Positions 10,101-64,000 of a stretch of DNA of 64,000 nucleotides are shown piece by piece. The position numbers and the translations under genes are program-made. Below the pieces are notes generated by a model that saw only the letters and a list, made by a program, of their open reading frames with translations, was not told the origin of the DNA and did not search any database. Position 1 is the first letter of the stretch; the number at the start of each line of letters is the position of its first letter. The DNA is from Owenia fusiformis (Eukaryota > Annelida > Polychaeta > Sabellida > Oweniidae), in assembly GCA_903813345.2 (NCBI GenBank), contig CAIIXF020000008.1, positions 16,352,822-16,416,821 of the forward strand, in the 5' to 3' direction.

Positions 10101-11707
10101 ACATACATTGCAATTGTATAACTCCTCAGATATACCAACTGACTATTACAACTGATCAATCAATGATGAAAGGAGATACCCTGTAAGGCAACCCTGGCCA
10201 AATTTCAAGAATGAATTCTGAATATGATGCCAATGAAACATTCCCCTGGGAAGAATTTCACCATTGTTCTCAGATAAATGGAGTACTTGGAAAATAGGCA
10301 ATTCACTTACAGAATAGAACTTTACAATATCAAGTGAAATGGACTCCAGAATAGCTTTGAAGGCAGGTGGTGGAATAAGGGAAGCAGGAAATGGGTTTGG
10401 CAGCAATATGTGAATTTGACCCATTTCTTTGATCAATCAAATATTGTAAATTGTTTCTGATTCTGTTTTAATTCAGCATTGATAATATTTATCTTAAATC
10501 AGATAACCATGTTACCCTATCTATATGTATTTTGTTCTATTTTCTCAAAAATCTGCCAAAATACAATCAAATTGATCGACTTAGTAATGAAATCACATTG
10601 AAGCCCCTTCACTTGATAAACTGGACTTAAGAAATTGGGCTTGCATTTATTGTCTTATGGATCCATGTATAGCTGAATAAATGGTTAAATTACAACAAAG
10701 GAGTTTGTTCAAGTGCATCAATGGAGAAATATTTTGTTGAATTTGATCAAGAGATAATCAATGAGAAATGGATATTCTTTCTCAAATTTGGAGAATGATA
10801 TATAAATCTTGTAAATTCTCAATTATTATTGACCACCCTTCAATCTCATTGTCTTTCAGTTTGCAAATAAAACCATCAAGTGTTTATTGAATCAAGAAGT
10901 GACAGAAGTACATATTCAGAAATGTTGAGCCATATGAAATATGTTTGTAACCATGGCGAGTGAAATGTAAAATTGATATTAATGTAACCAAGGCAGCCAC
11001 CACTATTACTGTCCCTACTTCAGCCAAGAGCCATAGAGCAAAACTCAAAATATCAAAAGTATGTAATATTATATTATTTGAATTCTTTATTTACTATTCC
11101 ATAATTGTGTTGATAAAATGTGAATTTACAATGCATACATGATGTTCTGAGATCTTGGTCTCTGTCTATACCTCTCTACTTGCATGTAGCTACAATATAA
11201 TTAATAAAAAACTCCAAATATAACACAATGATCATTACAGTCATTGAAATGAAAAATTACAGAGAAATTACTCAAACTGCAATATAAAGTAAATTAATCA
11301 AATAAGTTCTTTAATGAATGTTCAATGACCATTGTGCCATAATGTTGGAGGTTTTTTGACAATGTCATAGAAACTCTACTTTAAGTGTTTATTATTCCAT
11401 AATCCATAATTAAGCGATGATGATTGTAGAAAATGTCAGCTGAGTCTGCATTTTACCATACTGCGATAAACACATAGTCAGTTTTACTTCATTTTATATA
11501 TTTATATATATATATATAGCCATACAAAACTTCTCCCATACTCTGTGCATTCATATCTACATATTTATACAATATTTTTTTATGTATACAAAAATGTGTC
11601 AAATCTGACACATTTAACTCATGACGTTGCCACAAGAGGCAGCACCATCTAGGAGGCCACCTATAGGGTGTTGTAGAAATCACTCTAATCTAGCGTCCCT
11701 CCTCACT
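7190..11707. other. Intergenic / 3' UTR region between convergent genes
   Basis: About 4.5 kb of AT-rich sequence separates the PAXX end from the MARK stop codon. The part nearest 11.7 kb must include the MARK 3' UTR. Several TTTATT words (AATAAA on the - strand) occur, for example near 11085 and 11387, but the real cleavage site cannot be chosen. Short open frames here show no recognisable protein. A TA dinucleotide run lies near 11497-11517. Confidence 0.6.
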
Positions 11708-52454
<40,747 letters not shown>

Positions 52455-52519
52455 CTGAAAAGAGATAATAAAATACTATTAGAAATAAGATAAATCATAT
52501 GTAGTATATTAAAGGAGAG

Positions 52520-52680
52520 TGAAACATATCAAGTAGAACACCTCTGTCGGTGAAACACTTCAGAGTCCTAAGACCAACTGAGCAATGTTTTAAATGAACC
52601 TCTATTAGTGGAACACCTCCTAAGTGGAACATATGTTAAAGGTACCAAAGGTGTTCAACTTAGACAGGTTTTCTTCTTTG
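52520..52680. repeat. Degenerate copy of CAGTAAAAC MITE family
   Basis: Repeated GTGGAACACCTC/GTGAAACACTTC words end in GACAGGTTTTC, like the interior and right end of the family. The left end is not recognisable. Confidence 0.5.
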
Positions 52681-53051
52681 TAGCAAACCTTTCAATTTGA
52701 ACATGTCTAGGATAAACAGCTCTGAGAGCAAAATTTAGTATTCAAAACAGTCCAAATTTGGCCAAATTAGATGTCTTATACCAGATGCTAGTACACAGAT
52801 GAAGTTCTCTTTTAAAGAACTGAAATCAAATTACTGCAATAAATGGGTAAGTAAGGCATGTTTCATTCATGTTTCACTCTAATATACTGTACTTGCTACT
52901 CCTCAGGTTCATATCTTATCAAGCCAGAAATTGATACTAAAGGCAGGACCAGTGAGTGTATAAGTTCAGTTGAGTTGGCATTTACACTGAAGCCAGGGTA
53001 AAATAATATAAACACATGAACACCAGATCTCAGCACAGTAGAACCAGTCCA

Positions 53052-53270
53052 CAAGTGAGTTGTATGAAAACAAACACATCTATAACATAGGTAGGACCCA
53101 AGAGAGTATGACCCTTCCCTATAGCAATCATACACTCTAATACAAGTGAGTTGTATGAAAACAAACACATCTATAACATAGGTAGGACCCAAGAGAGTAT
53201 GACCCTTCCCTATAGCAATCATACACTCTAATACAAGTGAGTTGTATGAAAACAAACACATCTATGACAG
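53052..53270. repeat. 93-bp tandem repeat, ~2.4 copies
   Basis: A unit starting CAAGTGAGTTGTATGAAAAC is repeated with almost no change, the last copy being partial. Confidence 0.9.
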
Positions 53271-54552
53271 TATGATCCCTCCCTATAACCACCATAAAAT
53301 GAGCTTTTGATACCAAGAGATACCAATAATAGAGCAGTGTAGCATTCATATGGTGAATGCCCCATGTCAAGTTAGAACAGGCAAAAAACATGTTATTTAC
53401 TATGAAAACATACATAGGTGAATTCCTTAAAAACAGCAAAATGATTTGCTTCACATATGATCAAATTCATCACAAACAGTGCCTTGAAATGACAATTTTT
53501 GGTATAAAGGGGTACTTGTACAATGCCAATGCATATATTTCCATATCAACCATATGTAGGGTGTTTTATTTTTGTAAGTTTATCATTTGTCTAGGTCTAA
53601 ATGATTGACGTGCCTTTGGAAGAACATCGGTCTCAAACATGATGAAAAAGACATTTTCAGACAAATTACTACCTGGTAGGGAATATGCATCAGAAACTGC
53701 AGTTACCAGGGAGAAAGGGGGGGGGGGGGAGGCATCTGGGTAAATTACAAACTTGATCAGAAAAACTCCCCAAAAATAAAGTATCCTAGGCTACTCTTAG
53801 CTTCAGAACATTAAGATAGACAAGCGTATTGCCAAAAATGACTTTTACGAACGTTCATATGTAGGAATCATTGATTAGGACTACTGGCTAGAAGGTAAAA
53901 GGTTGAATATACACAAAGTTTTGTGCACCTAGCAGTTAACTGAATGTTCTTACAAAAATACTGAAACAGCAGAGTTCCTAATCTTACAAATGACCTCAGC
54001 ATACTATACCAAAGTGAGTATAATCTATAAAGAGAACACCCACATATATTCCAAGAAAAACTTCAACACATACACCAATATACTTATATTGTTGTATGAA
54101 CCAAGTACATCTCAACATCATATACCACACTTTCACAGAGTATAGTATATTATAACATATTCATTCACAATTTATTCTTAACAGCTTGACCTCAGATGTG
54201 TCTCAGTTAGGAAGAACCTGTTACAATTCATCATATAGCTTTTTCAAAATCTTTACCAACAGGCAAAATATAAAATTTAAAAAAAAGCTGGCTACATGAT
54301 TTATACTTTTCCACAGGGTGCTTAGCTATTTTAAGGGTTAAACATGAATGGATTCTGTAGTTGAATTCAAAGGCTAGTACAGATATGTTTTTTTGCTAAA
54401 ATAAGCGATCAATAGACCACAGTGCAATTTTCATACAGAAAAATACAGACAATTCAGAGAACTCATTTTATCAAATTTTGGATACTTGATATAATGTGCA
54501 ATGAAGTAAGAATTTCACTCATGCTTGTTAGAGTAAGCCACACATGTTGTTG

Positions 54553-54742
54553 ACCTGTACCGGCGATTACTAGAGTGCTGCTAACTCGATAAAAGGCTGG
54601 CGCTGGCTAGAATTGTCTATGGTTCTAGCCAGGATAAAGATACCAGTTCTTCAACTCGACAATGGGAAGAACTGCTCTACCTTAGTGACTAATATGTCAT
54701 TGATATGACATCTAAAGAGTCAATAAAAGATATATATATATG
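54553..54742 (+). repeat. SINE, copy 3 (5'-truncated)
   Basis: It matches the body, the hairpin (CTGGCTAGAA/TTCTAGCCAG) and the 3' tail of the SINE at 34438-34700. It starts at GACCTGTACCGGCGATTACT and lacks the tRNA-like head. Confidence 0.85.
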
Positions 54743-55519
54743 TTAGTTAATCCAAAAACAATCCAAAATATACAAATGCAATCAAGTCTATAATAACACA
54801 TGTTGGTATTTTTCAATATTACAAAGTTGCACTGTGGTTCACAGATGGCTCACATTAGCAAGAACATTAGAACAAATCCTTGCTACCTTTGTGTCTCAAC
54901 TGGTGTTATGTTCAAACATTCACGCTAAAGATTAGAAGCTATGATTCTATCCGTTTCTTTACTTTTCATATTATCAGCTCTATCATGTGAAATCTGACCT
55001 TATAGTTGCTGAATATGTACATTACTCTTACAAGTGTGTGTGCAGATTGTCAAACTTCAAGTTTTTCCAAACATTGAGAAGTATGTTTGTATTTGTGTTT
55101 ATAAAATCCTGAGTTAGAACTTGATAAAATTAAATGTGTTGAATCTTGTACCATTTTAATGGTAAGAATGAAAACATGGTTATTACAATGCAACCTATAG
55201 GTGAAATTAGGGTAAGGGTTGGTTACATTACTGAGACAAACAAACTGAACAAATAAGGGATTACTGTAGATGGGATATATAGAGGTTTAGCCTTGAAACC
55301 TCACAAAAAGAATCTCAAATGTGAACTCATCAAAATATATTGTCTACACGCAAATATATACCTTAATCATTTATATCAAGCATGAATATATATTATGTAT
55401 AAGGGAATTATATTTTACAACCTTCTTAAAATACAAGAACAAATCAAAAATTGACCTTAAGACTAACTTGAGCCAGGACACTATAATCTCAGGTCAGGTT
55501 TATGAATAAGGTAGCATCT

Positions 55520-58318
55520 AGGCATTTTTACGAATAAGTGACACTTTTCAGTATTTTTTGTAACAGCACCCTTACTCTTTCAATTTAAGGTATAAAAGAA
55601 AAACAATGCTTTCTAGAAGTTGGTACCATAATGTTCTTATATGCACATCATGAAAAAATACAATATGTCGTTGCTTATTTTAAAAATCAACAAGTAATGA
55701 CCCAAAATATGCTGTTTTTTGGTGTAACAAGCATTTCACTTAAATTGTGACCATGTTTACATGATCAGAGAAGGGCTAATATCATAGATAGGTTGACAAT
55801 TTTAATACCAAGTGGTAGCTAAATCATTTATCTTTAATATGTTTTTTAAATTGTTTCAAATACTGTCACATTTCCCAAGTTATAACCGTTTTTATGTCAT
55901 GACTACTCTGTAACACTTTTCCATTTTTTGGAGAGGTATATTATATTTTTTAACACAGAAAATCTGTAGCTGAATATTTTCCTTCATATATAATGATTTT
56001 GAATACCTAACATATTCATATATAGCTTATAAAAAGCTTTTCACTTGGAATTAATTAATTAACAATTAGCAAAAAAAAGTTCTGAATCATTTTTTAGGAG
56101 TCACAAACCATGAGGTGTCCGTAATGACATAGTTTCTACAATTTACACAGTACTTATATCTTAACTATTCTTATTTTTTAATGAAATGAACATAACTCAT
56201 CAATCAAATAATAATTTAACAGTGATTGATCTTTTACTTTCTGATACAGAAGCAGATATGGTGTCAGAAATGTAGTGAGGTGTCCGTAATGCTACATATT
56301 TTCTCAATTCAAATTGTAGAAGTAGCTTACTTTATCCCCAAAATCCCTGTTGAATACTTCCTAAGTGTCTCTCTACACATGTTTATTAAATTTAAACTGG
56401 TATTGCCACTGAAAATATTTGAAATTTTTTTTACCATAAGCTACGGGGGTCTATTTTACAAACATCAGTACTGATTAAAAAGGAGGCAAAAATTAATTAA
56501 AATTGATTTTAAATTCCAAGTCTTTACTAGGCATACTGAGTCAAAACTAGATTTAGTTTTTTGAAATAAATGGAAACAAAGAAAAAGAATAAATAGTTTT
56601 TAAAAAACATTACGGACACCTCAAGCCTATTGATTTAATGTTTATAGCAAAAATAACTTATTTTTCAAAGTAGTAATTAACCTTTATAAGTGAAAAATGG
56701 AGAAAACAAAGTATGCAGAGGAGGAAAAAGATATTAGGTTAAAAATACAATTACCAACAAAAGAAAATAAGAGGAAACATGTACCAGAAAGAAAGAAAGA
56801 AAAATTTTAAAATGTTGTACTTGAAAGGCAATATATCTAATAGTGATATAGTCCAAAGGTTTAACGCATTGTACTGAAATGAGTTTATACTGAAAACACA
56901 TTCTGAAACGACTCATGAAGTATCAAAAAGCATTGCATCAAAAACCATGATATGTGTAATGCATATACACACACTGTACTTTACTTGTATAGTGGAGATG
57001 ATGAGTTTTAATCTTTTGTGACAACTAGACCAAAGAACAGCAAGTACCCAAAAACAGAGCAGCAAGGGTGCTTCAAGTTCATTTTGGTTTAATATATGAA
57101 AAGCATAATTCTTTTTCAATTTTATATATTTATTTTAAATTGTTTGTGTCATTTGATGTGCTACACCTTAAAGTTTGTCGTGTAGTCAATTTTTTACCTT
57201 GCCTTGTTCTTTCCTTAAGCTTATGTTCATTGATTTGAATTGCCTGGCTTGGCGGGATATGTGTCTTGGAGAAAGACTACTTTGTAGGACAAAACTAAAA
57301 CAGTAATATGGTTCCAATAGAACAATATTACCATATAACATTCTAGTCAAAACATACCAAATTGCAACACAAACAAGGGTATAGTAATCAGAGGTAAACT
57401 GATATATCCACGATAAATATGAGATAAAATGACTTTAATTAATTAAATAATTAAATAGGACCATATCCAAGTGATTTCACTTAAAATGTTCAATCCAGGT
57501 ACAGATTGTTTTCCTCTTGTTATCTTGCTCAATGTTTAGTATATGCTGTTAAATCATACATTTCTTTGTAGACTATTGTAAAATTCAATATATGTCTACA
57601 TATGTATTTTATACCTTGGCAAGTAGGCTAAATAAAGTTTATTAAGCATACATATTCAATTATTTTGATCAATAATTGTTACGAAAAGGTTTTTGTATAT
57701 ACATATCTTCAAACAAAACTTACTTTTGCGACCTAAAACTGAAAAGAATTTAAAACAAGCAAATTTGAGGTGTCCGTAATGCTATCTCTTTCATTATTTA
57801 AACATAAATTGACAAATTTTGAAACAAACACAGATAACTCAGTGGATAGCAATTGAAAGACCATGGAATAATCCACAAAATTGGATACTTTTGTTGTGGC
57901 TGAAATGTGACTTTATCTAATTATGTGACTTTATTTTGTAAAATCTAATTCATTAAGTGACGAGGGAGACATGTTCAAAACAAATATTACTTTTTCTTCA
58001 AATTTTGCAGCCAATTGTTGTACAAAATGTGTTATCAATGATATAAGACTTAAAAAAATATGTCAGAAACAAAAATATTCCTGTTTTGAATGTTGGTTTA
58101 TGAGCATATTGAGAGTGAATTATCCGTAATGCCAATTTCAGTACCTATAAAGATGACAATTTTTTGTAACTTTGCAGATGCGGATACTTAAGAGTTTTTA
58201 CACCATCAGAAGCCCGACATATGAAAGTGTAAAAATCTTAATAAACAATAAGGAAAACTTGAAAAAAAAATTTTGGCATTTTGAAATGGAAAAGTGTCAC
58301 TTATTCGTGAAAATGCCT
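55520..58318. mobile_element. TIR DNA element, 2.8 kb, with GAGGTGTCCGTAATG repeats
   Basis: The left end AGGCATTTTTACGAATAAGT and the complement of the right end AGGCATTTTCACGAATAAGT run on to GACACTTTTC, giving about 30-bp inverted ends. The 15-mer GAGGTGTCCGTAATG occurs at 56112, 56277 and 57767 on + and at 56608-56622 on -, with a partial copy near 58128. No transposase was recognised in its open frames. Confidence 0.78.
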
Positions 58319-58463
58319 TCTACACATATCCGGTTATCTCATTCTGGTTATTAATTATTAAGAACAACTTAAGACCTGTGTTAAAAGGTCTGTGAAGTCA
58401 CACTACCCCATAAGTTAACCACAACTTCTTCAGGTAATTCCTATTTCACTCACTGATTTGAAT

Positions 58464-58602
58464 GTACAGTAAAACCTGTACATTGTTGGTAGCTGGTAGG
58501 TGTTCACTACAGAGAGGTTAGTAGTCAATGGAGTATGTGTGGTCTACTAGAGACAGGGGTTCACTATTAGAGAGAGGTGTTTACTAAGACAGGTTTTAAT
58601 GT
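58464..58602. mobile_element. CAGTAAAAC MITE, copy B
   Basis: TA|CAGTAAAACCTGTAC on the left and AGACAGGTTTTAATG|TA on the right, flanked by TA, with GGTGTTCACTA words inside. Confidence 0.75.
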
Positions 58603-58720
58603 AGTCTCCAATTTCCTGACATTTATATTTAATTCAGAGTCCTAATTACAGAGAACTACAAAGAAGATTAAAACACATGCCATATCTTATGTAAATGTAA
58701 CAGTTAATGTTAATAAACAT

Positions 58721-58888
58721 GTACAGTAAAACCTGCTCATGTAGAACACATTTAATACATCTGATAAAAAGTTTGCAACTTGGGAAGTATCACTTACAGT
58801 GGTAGATTTAAGATTAAGTTAAGGTTCCAATGAGGAGTTCCAATGAGGAGTTCAACTAAGGTGTTCTACTTTATAAGTTTTACTGTAT
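58721..58888. mobile_element. CAGTAAAAC MITE, copy C
   Basis: TA|CAGTAAAACCTGCTC on the left and AAGTTTTACTG|TA on the right, flanked by TA. The interior has AGGTGTTCTACTT and a doubled CCAATGAGGAGTT. Confidence 0.75.
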
Positions 58889-61415
58889 CTAGGTATAGAA
58901 AAATGTTCACTCCAGTATTTTTCCCCTAAGTGGGTGCAAAGTTCTGATCTTCAAATTCTGACCAATGGCCGATATATGTCAACTCTATATATTTTTCCTT
59001 TCCAAGTATATTAAGTGCAAATAGGTTTTCAGGTAGGTACAACCCTATTTTCAAAATAGCAAGTACATCACCTATTTCCTTCAATATTTTCGAAATCACT
59101 CAGAAGAAAGGAAAGTCCACATAACTCTAACAAAGCCATTCAAAAATGTTAAAATATGTTGACCGATAGAAATATAGCAAGTAATTCATTCATGAACAAT
59201 CCGGGGATGTGGGCTGTTTTTTTCAAAAATTGGATTTTACAATAAAGGCAACTTATGTATGAGGTATATAGGTTTACAAAGCCAACCCTGGGTTGCAGTG
59301 GAAGAAACAGTTAACTTGTTTACCTTGCAGATAATCTTAATCCATTTAAGATCAATGATATTGTCAACAATATAAGACTAGTATATGAACAGTCATAGTA
59401 AATCCAATCAAAACTACATTATAGGAAAATTTCAGTACATGTATTATGAACAGTTATAAAATGTCTCAACCAACTGTATCATTTTTACATAGGCCACCAT
59501 GCTTTTTCATCTCGATTAGAAGATACTGAAATATGGCTCTAATGTTGAACTGTGAGATCCTTCTCACTATAATAAGGCAGGTGTAAGACATAAGGCTTCA
59601 ATGTGTGAATGAATAGACAGAATAAAGATATTTTTATTAGTCATTTTGCTTTGACGAATAGATTTTGACCAGTGAGAAAGATATTGAAGATCGTGTGTTA
59701 TAAAGTGTGTGGGCAAGGCACCCCCCTCCCCCAGTATAGTATTTGGCATCTTGAAACTTGACAATAGTGACTTTTTATAGTATCATGAGTTCAAGTTAGA
59801 GATGAATTAATTCAGAGTCGATATTTAACTGAGGATTACAGCACAGAAAGAAAATAATTAAATCAATAGTTAACCTCCTAAAACATGTTATACGTGTCTT
59901 GATTATATCTATTATTCTAACATGAAGAAATAGAAAAATCACATCATGGAGGGCTTATAAAATGCTGTTCGTCTTCATGTAGTATTAATATCAAGGTGCA
60001 TATACATCATGTATTTATATTAGGGCTATGCAATATTTGGGTGTTAATACTGAAACGGTTATCACACTCCGATTTATCAGAGGTTCTCTTGTAATGTTCA
60101 TCAAGAGATATTAAGAGGCTGTGGAACCAACTATGGTATGTTCACCCCTCCCTTTTTTAAAAAACTGTTTTTAGAGATGGGTCTCAGATATTCAGATATG
60201 TTCAGAAAGCACCAGAGAGGGTCTGAATTTCAAAATTAGCTTGTGGTACTTTGCCCGTACCTGCTATGTGTAGGCGGACCTGGTGTGTCAGCGGCACAAC
60301 CCATCCGTACACAAAGTCGCCCCCCCCCCCCAAAAGAAATCTTTTAAACAGGCTTCTGTACTATCTCCTGAAGGAGAAGCCTCTCAGCTCAATCCCACTC
60401 AATGCTGTTTACTTTGTCTACCTTATACACTGTATGATATGCAAACCATGGTATTTGCCAAAACAGGAGAACATGAAATTAACTTACAAAGGGCAACAAT
60501 CACAATCATGATTGCCTTTTAAATGAAGAATACCTGGAGCATTAGATGACCTTATCTCTGAATAAAAGAATTAACTGATTAACACTAGAATGAATTATCT
60601 GACTTACAGAGGAAGATAAATTCAACAATGTTTGTATAGATAACAAGTACATTGACCTCAAGGTATGATACTGAAGAACAAAAGGCATCTGAATCAAAAG
60701 AACATCATTTTATCAGTAATACACTAGAATCTGTAAATCCTATCACCAATTCGAACACTTCTCTGTTTAACACCTTTTCTTGGTCCCAGTTTTGTTATCT
60801 TATATTGACTCTCATATATACACTTTTATTGTTGGTGGAGGAGGGTCAAAGGGTCAAGGTCAGATGGGAAGAACTGGATCAAAGGCCAAAATTTGTAAAA
60901 AGCACATCCTATTTATGACAACATTGCATAATTCCACTCTAATATCCTAGATGAAAATCAGACAGATTCAGGATCTATTATGTAAAAAAAACGGCAAAAA
61001 AGTTCTCAGGTAAATAGAGTAAACATTTATGCTAGCACATATAAACAAGGAACTACAATGTAACATAAAACAACAATACACTACAGAAGCTAGACAGCAT
61101 CCTGCTCACACCAGGTACCTAATAATACATGTACATGTACTGAGGTAAAGATAAACAAAGGGTCATATAGGGCAAAGCTGTTGACGAGAACAATGTGCAT
61201 GTACAGAGAATCACGGGGAACAGTTTTATTACTTTAGAAATACATACAATAAACCTGGAACACATAATTTGACAGATGGATGAACTGCAAATAAGTTTAA
61301 TAAATAACCATTATATTAGTGCTCTTCTCTTAGTTCATTGAATTTGATAAGAACCTAGATTAATGAAGAAACAACCCCGAATTGGATTTCTAAAAGAAAA
61401 ATAAATGACAGTCTA

Positions 61416-61499
61416 GCTTCAAGACCCTGGACCCACTTATCTACTTAAACAACAAGGTTGTAAAGTAAATTAGGGGGAGGGGGTCCAGGGTCTTGAAGC
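61416..61499. repeat. 19-bp perfect stem hairpin
   Basis: GCTTCAAGACCCTGGACCC and its exact complement are separated by 46 bases that include a G-rich run. It may be a tiny MITE. Function unknown. Confidence 0.85.
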
Positions 61500-62344
61500 A
61501 AGACTTAATGAGTGGATTCCACCCTTTGGAAATTCGCAACTAACAGAAGTACAGAATTCTTGCAACTCTTCAAATAAGTACTAAAATCACATGTTATATT
61601 TCAATGTGTCTAATTTGTTCAATATGCCACCACAAAACCACAGACCACTCATTAAATATTTATTCTACTTCTCACTTCTCAGATGATCCAATTTAATGAG
61701 ATTAGGGTCACCTCTTACAAGGTAAGGACCAACTGACTGAAATGATTTGGAACATATAGGCTCCTTCATTAAAGAATATAGCTTTGACTACAGAGAGATG
61801 TCCATATCTACAGGTTTAATTAATTGTGCATAGTTTTAAAATGATCAAGGATCTACAGTATACCTTCTTTTTTTATTGCATAATAAATTCCATATAAATA
61901 TAATTAACAAATAGAGAGGCCTCGGGCTCCAAGAACATTAATGGCCCCCTTTAGGGCATGCAAATATACTCAACACCCATATATTCAGAATTGTATGACC
62001 GGGCTTTCTTTATATTAATTGTACACAATAGTGTGATGTTTTAGAATTACTATCCATTTAAATGGTATGGTTAATATAAAATGAATGAAATCAGATTTCT
62101 CATAATGATCAAGGCAAACCCTAAGGCAACATGTCACTTATATAAATATTGCAATTAGAATACCTAACATGTACACAGATTGTGTTTCAAACTCAGGAGT
62201 AATTTCATAATATATAGGGTCACCCTAACTCCTGTCCTTGGGTCAAATAGGTGCATGAGGGTTCTCACATATAAACAATAATAGAGGTAAAACAGTGTTC
62301 AAATTGAGGGGTAATGATGTGAAAAAATCTGCTAAAAAGTGTGT

Positions 62345-62486
62345 ACAGTAAAACCTATGAAGTGGAACAACTCTATAAATGGAACACCTGCTACCCATTT
62401 ACTAATTCAAAATAAACATCAAAACACCTCCCAAGAAGAGCACTTTTGAGGTATCCAAGCTGTTCCAGTTATACAGGTTTTACTGT
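62345..62486. mobile_element. CAGTAAAAC MITE, copy D
   Basis: The best-preserved ends of the family: ACAGTAAAACCTATGAAGTG on the left against ACAGTAAAACCTGTATAACT in complement on the right, both running on to GGAACA. The interior repeats GGAACACCT words. Confidence 0.8.
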
Positions 62487-64000
62487 TAATTATATGACTA
62501 TGTTTGCATTGAAGAGTATCTATGTGAAGGAGGATTTTGCTAATATAATGATTACATTGGTAGGTTGATTGGTTTAAGTGAGCCCATGTGATTATTTTAT
62601 TTTTCATTTTTCTACACTGGAAGAAAAACGATTTTCACCCTAACGAAATCGTCATTTACCCCCTCCCCCTAACGAGACTAAGTTCGTTATTCCACAACTG
62701 TTGACTTTTAGACACCATCCCTAAAATTAATACTTTTACATATTGACTAATCAGAAAACACAACAGAACCATACTAATAATTTAATATAATATGGACATA
62801 TGGTATTCATCATAATTAAGCAATGGGCAAGGGATGACCAAATTCAACTGGTGAGACAAGAGGTTTACCATAATATTAAGAGTAAAGAGTGTAAGAAAGA
62901 TGATTAATGAATCAGGGTCATTATAGCTAGCAAAGGGAAGGAGATATGATCTCAGGGTAAGCTGGAATGACCTGGATCGGAATATAGGATGTCACAAAGC
63001 ACAAATGAGAAACATCTGCCTTCAAACATTCAAAGACAAAGTATGGTTTACTAAAGGGTCAAGTCCTTTGAATTGAAGACTTGGAAAATAATATCATATG
63101 CTACTGTTACTGTTCTTACTATCAATTCAGTAGTTGATTCAGTTGCATTTATAGGACACATTAACCTAAGATTCATTTTATGGAAATACACTTATCATAC
63201 ACATAAAATAAAGTTCCGGTTTCCTAAATTAATCATTTTTCAATGTTTTACTTAACAGATACCTATTATCTTTTGAAGCTGTTAAATAGATTTTTTCTGA
63301 ATGGGATTAACTTTAAATACTATAAATACACATCCTTATCAATTGTTAGCTTTACATTTATAGTAATGGTGAAAAGTGAAAGCTTTTAACCTGATAACGT
63401 ACAATGTCTAAAGAGTAGTAGAAAGTACAGTTTGAATCTGGGTTAAATGTTAAATAAGAGTAATAACCAAACAAAACATGAGAAAACTCTAGGATAAACA
63501 TATATAATATGCATATGGTTTGAACTTAAAAAGCAGCTAATGAGGCAATAGACAGGAGAAAATGAGTCATTCAATCATCGACTTGAAATATATAACTGAA
63601 AAATGGTTTCTTTAGTTTTCTAATCTTCTTTTCTGAAGATACATAAATCACGTGTAAACCTAGGAAGTGTTATTATCTGATACTTAAAGGCAGAATCAGA
63701 TCTATAGGGGGTGACAAAATTACAAGCAACGTGCATAATTGACCTACCAATCTATTCCTTACAATATCAAATACAATATCTCCCAAAAGATTCACAATAT
63801 GTTATAAATTGGTGAAGTTATTAATGATTCAAAGTGCAAAAATGGGTGAAAAATGTTTAAATTCTCCCAAATAATAAGAATGGTAACCATTCTTATAGAA
63901 AAATAATATATTATTGTAAAAATCTTTAGTTTTCCTTGAATAAAGTATGCACTTTTGTGATTTTTAGAAAATAGACATGACAAGGAATGACGTGAGCCAA

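Larger units (their letters stand above)
52455..64000 (-). other. Upstream MARK intron (or 5' region), 11.5 kb to window edge
   Basis: No match to the glycine-rich loop (GKGNFAKVKLA type) or the MARK N-terminus was found on the - strand. The exon at 52454 has a normal acceptor, so coding sequence continues upstream. The stretch holds a 93-bp tandem repeat, a SINE copy, a 2.8-kb TIR element, three MITE copies and a hairpin. The remainder is AT-rich with nothing recognised. Confidence 0.75.

Noticed and set aside
10146-10436. 96-codon - strand frame downstream of MARK
   Set aside because: No recognisable family, no splice or promoter context. Likely chance in intergenic or UTR sequence.
52896-53454. 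Two - strand frames (121 and 105 codons) with a repeated CYREGSYSLGSYLCYRC peptide
   Set aside because: By-product of the 93-bp tandem repeat.
57190-57275. Possible MARK N-terminal exon on the - strand with an open stretch before GGTAAAA
   Set aside because: No glycine-rich loop or MARK-like residues, no clear acceptor, and it lies inside the 2.8-kb TIR element.

Overview
This window is AT-rich nuclear DNA from an invertebrate animal. The genes have introns with GT-AG junctions, short conserved exons and long introns filled with repeats. No phylum is fixed by the sequence. The low GC, tRNA-derived SINEs, many inverted-repeat elements and a Gmr1-type Ty3/gypsy element would fit a lophotrochozoan such as a mollusc, but that is an inference.

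Layout. (1) 1-4365 is the 3' part of a Ty3/gypsy retroelement whose pol has integrase ahead of reverse transcriptase (Gmr1-type order), ending in a 351-bp LTR. A 126-bp MITE abuts it. (2) 4.86-7.1 kb on the + strand holds a two-exon gene for PAXX, the XRCC4/XLF paralogue that binds Ku in non-homologous end joining. Two promoter-like blocks, each with the same perfect NRF1 palindrome, lie upstream. (3) 11.7-52.5 kb on the - strand is one large gene, a MARK/Par-1 serine/threonine kinase. Sixteen constitutive-type coding positions can be placed at base resolution, from the VAIK lysine exon to the KA1 domain and stop. One position is present twice, as two phase-matched exons that cannot both be used. 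The glycine-rich-loop exon and the N-terminus are not recognised in the remaining 11.5 kb and probably lie beyond the right edge. PAXX and MARK converge tail to tail.

The MARK introns carry most of the unusual structure. They hold a ~2-kb array of a 100-bp unit with a 703-bp higher-order period, and a 3.2-kb fold-back element with ~317-bp near-identical inverted ends and an interior built of CCATGG palindromes. They also hold further long-TIR elements of 2.2, 2.8 and 0.6 kb, a TA-flanked MITE family with CAGTAAAACC ends, several other small MITEs, a duplicated SINE with a strong hairpin, and minisatellites of 17, 22, 37 and 93 bp.

The two host genes act separately. PAXX works in nuclear double-strand-break repair. 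MARK/Par-1 phosphorylates microtubule-associated proteins and polarity factors at the cell cortex. The strongest new observation is the pair of alternative exons in the MARK kinase-UBA tether.
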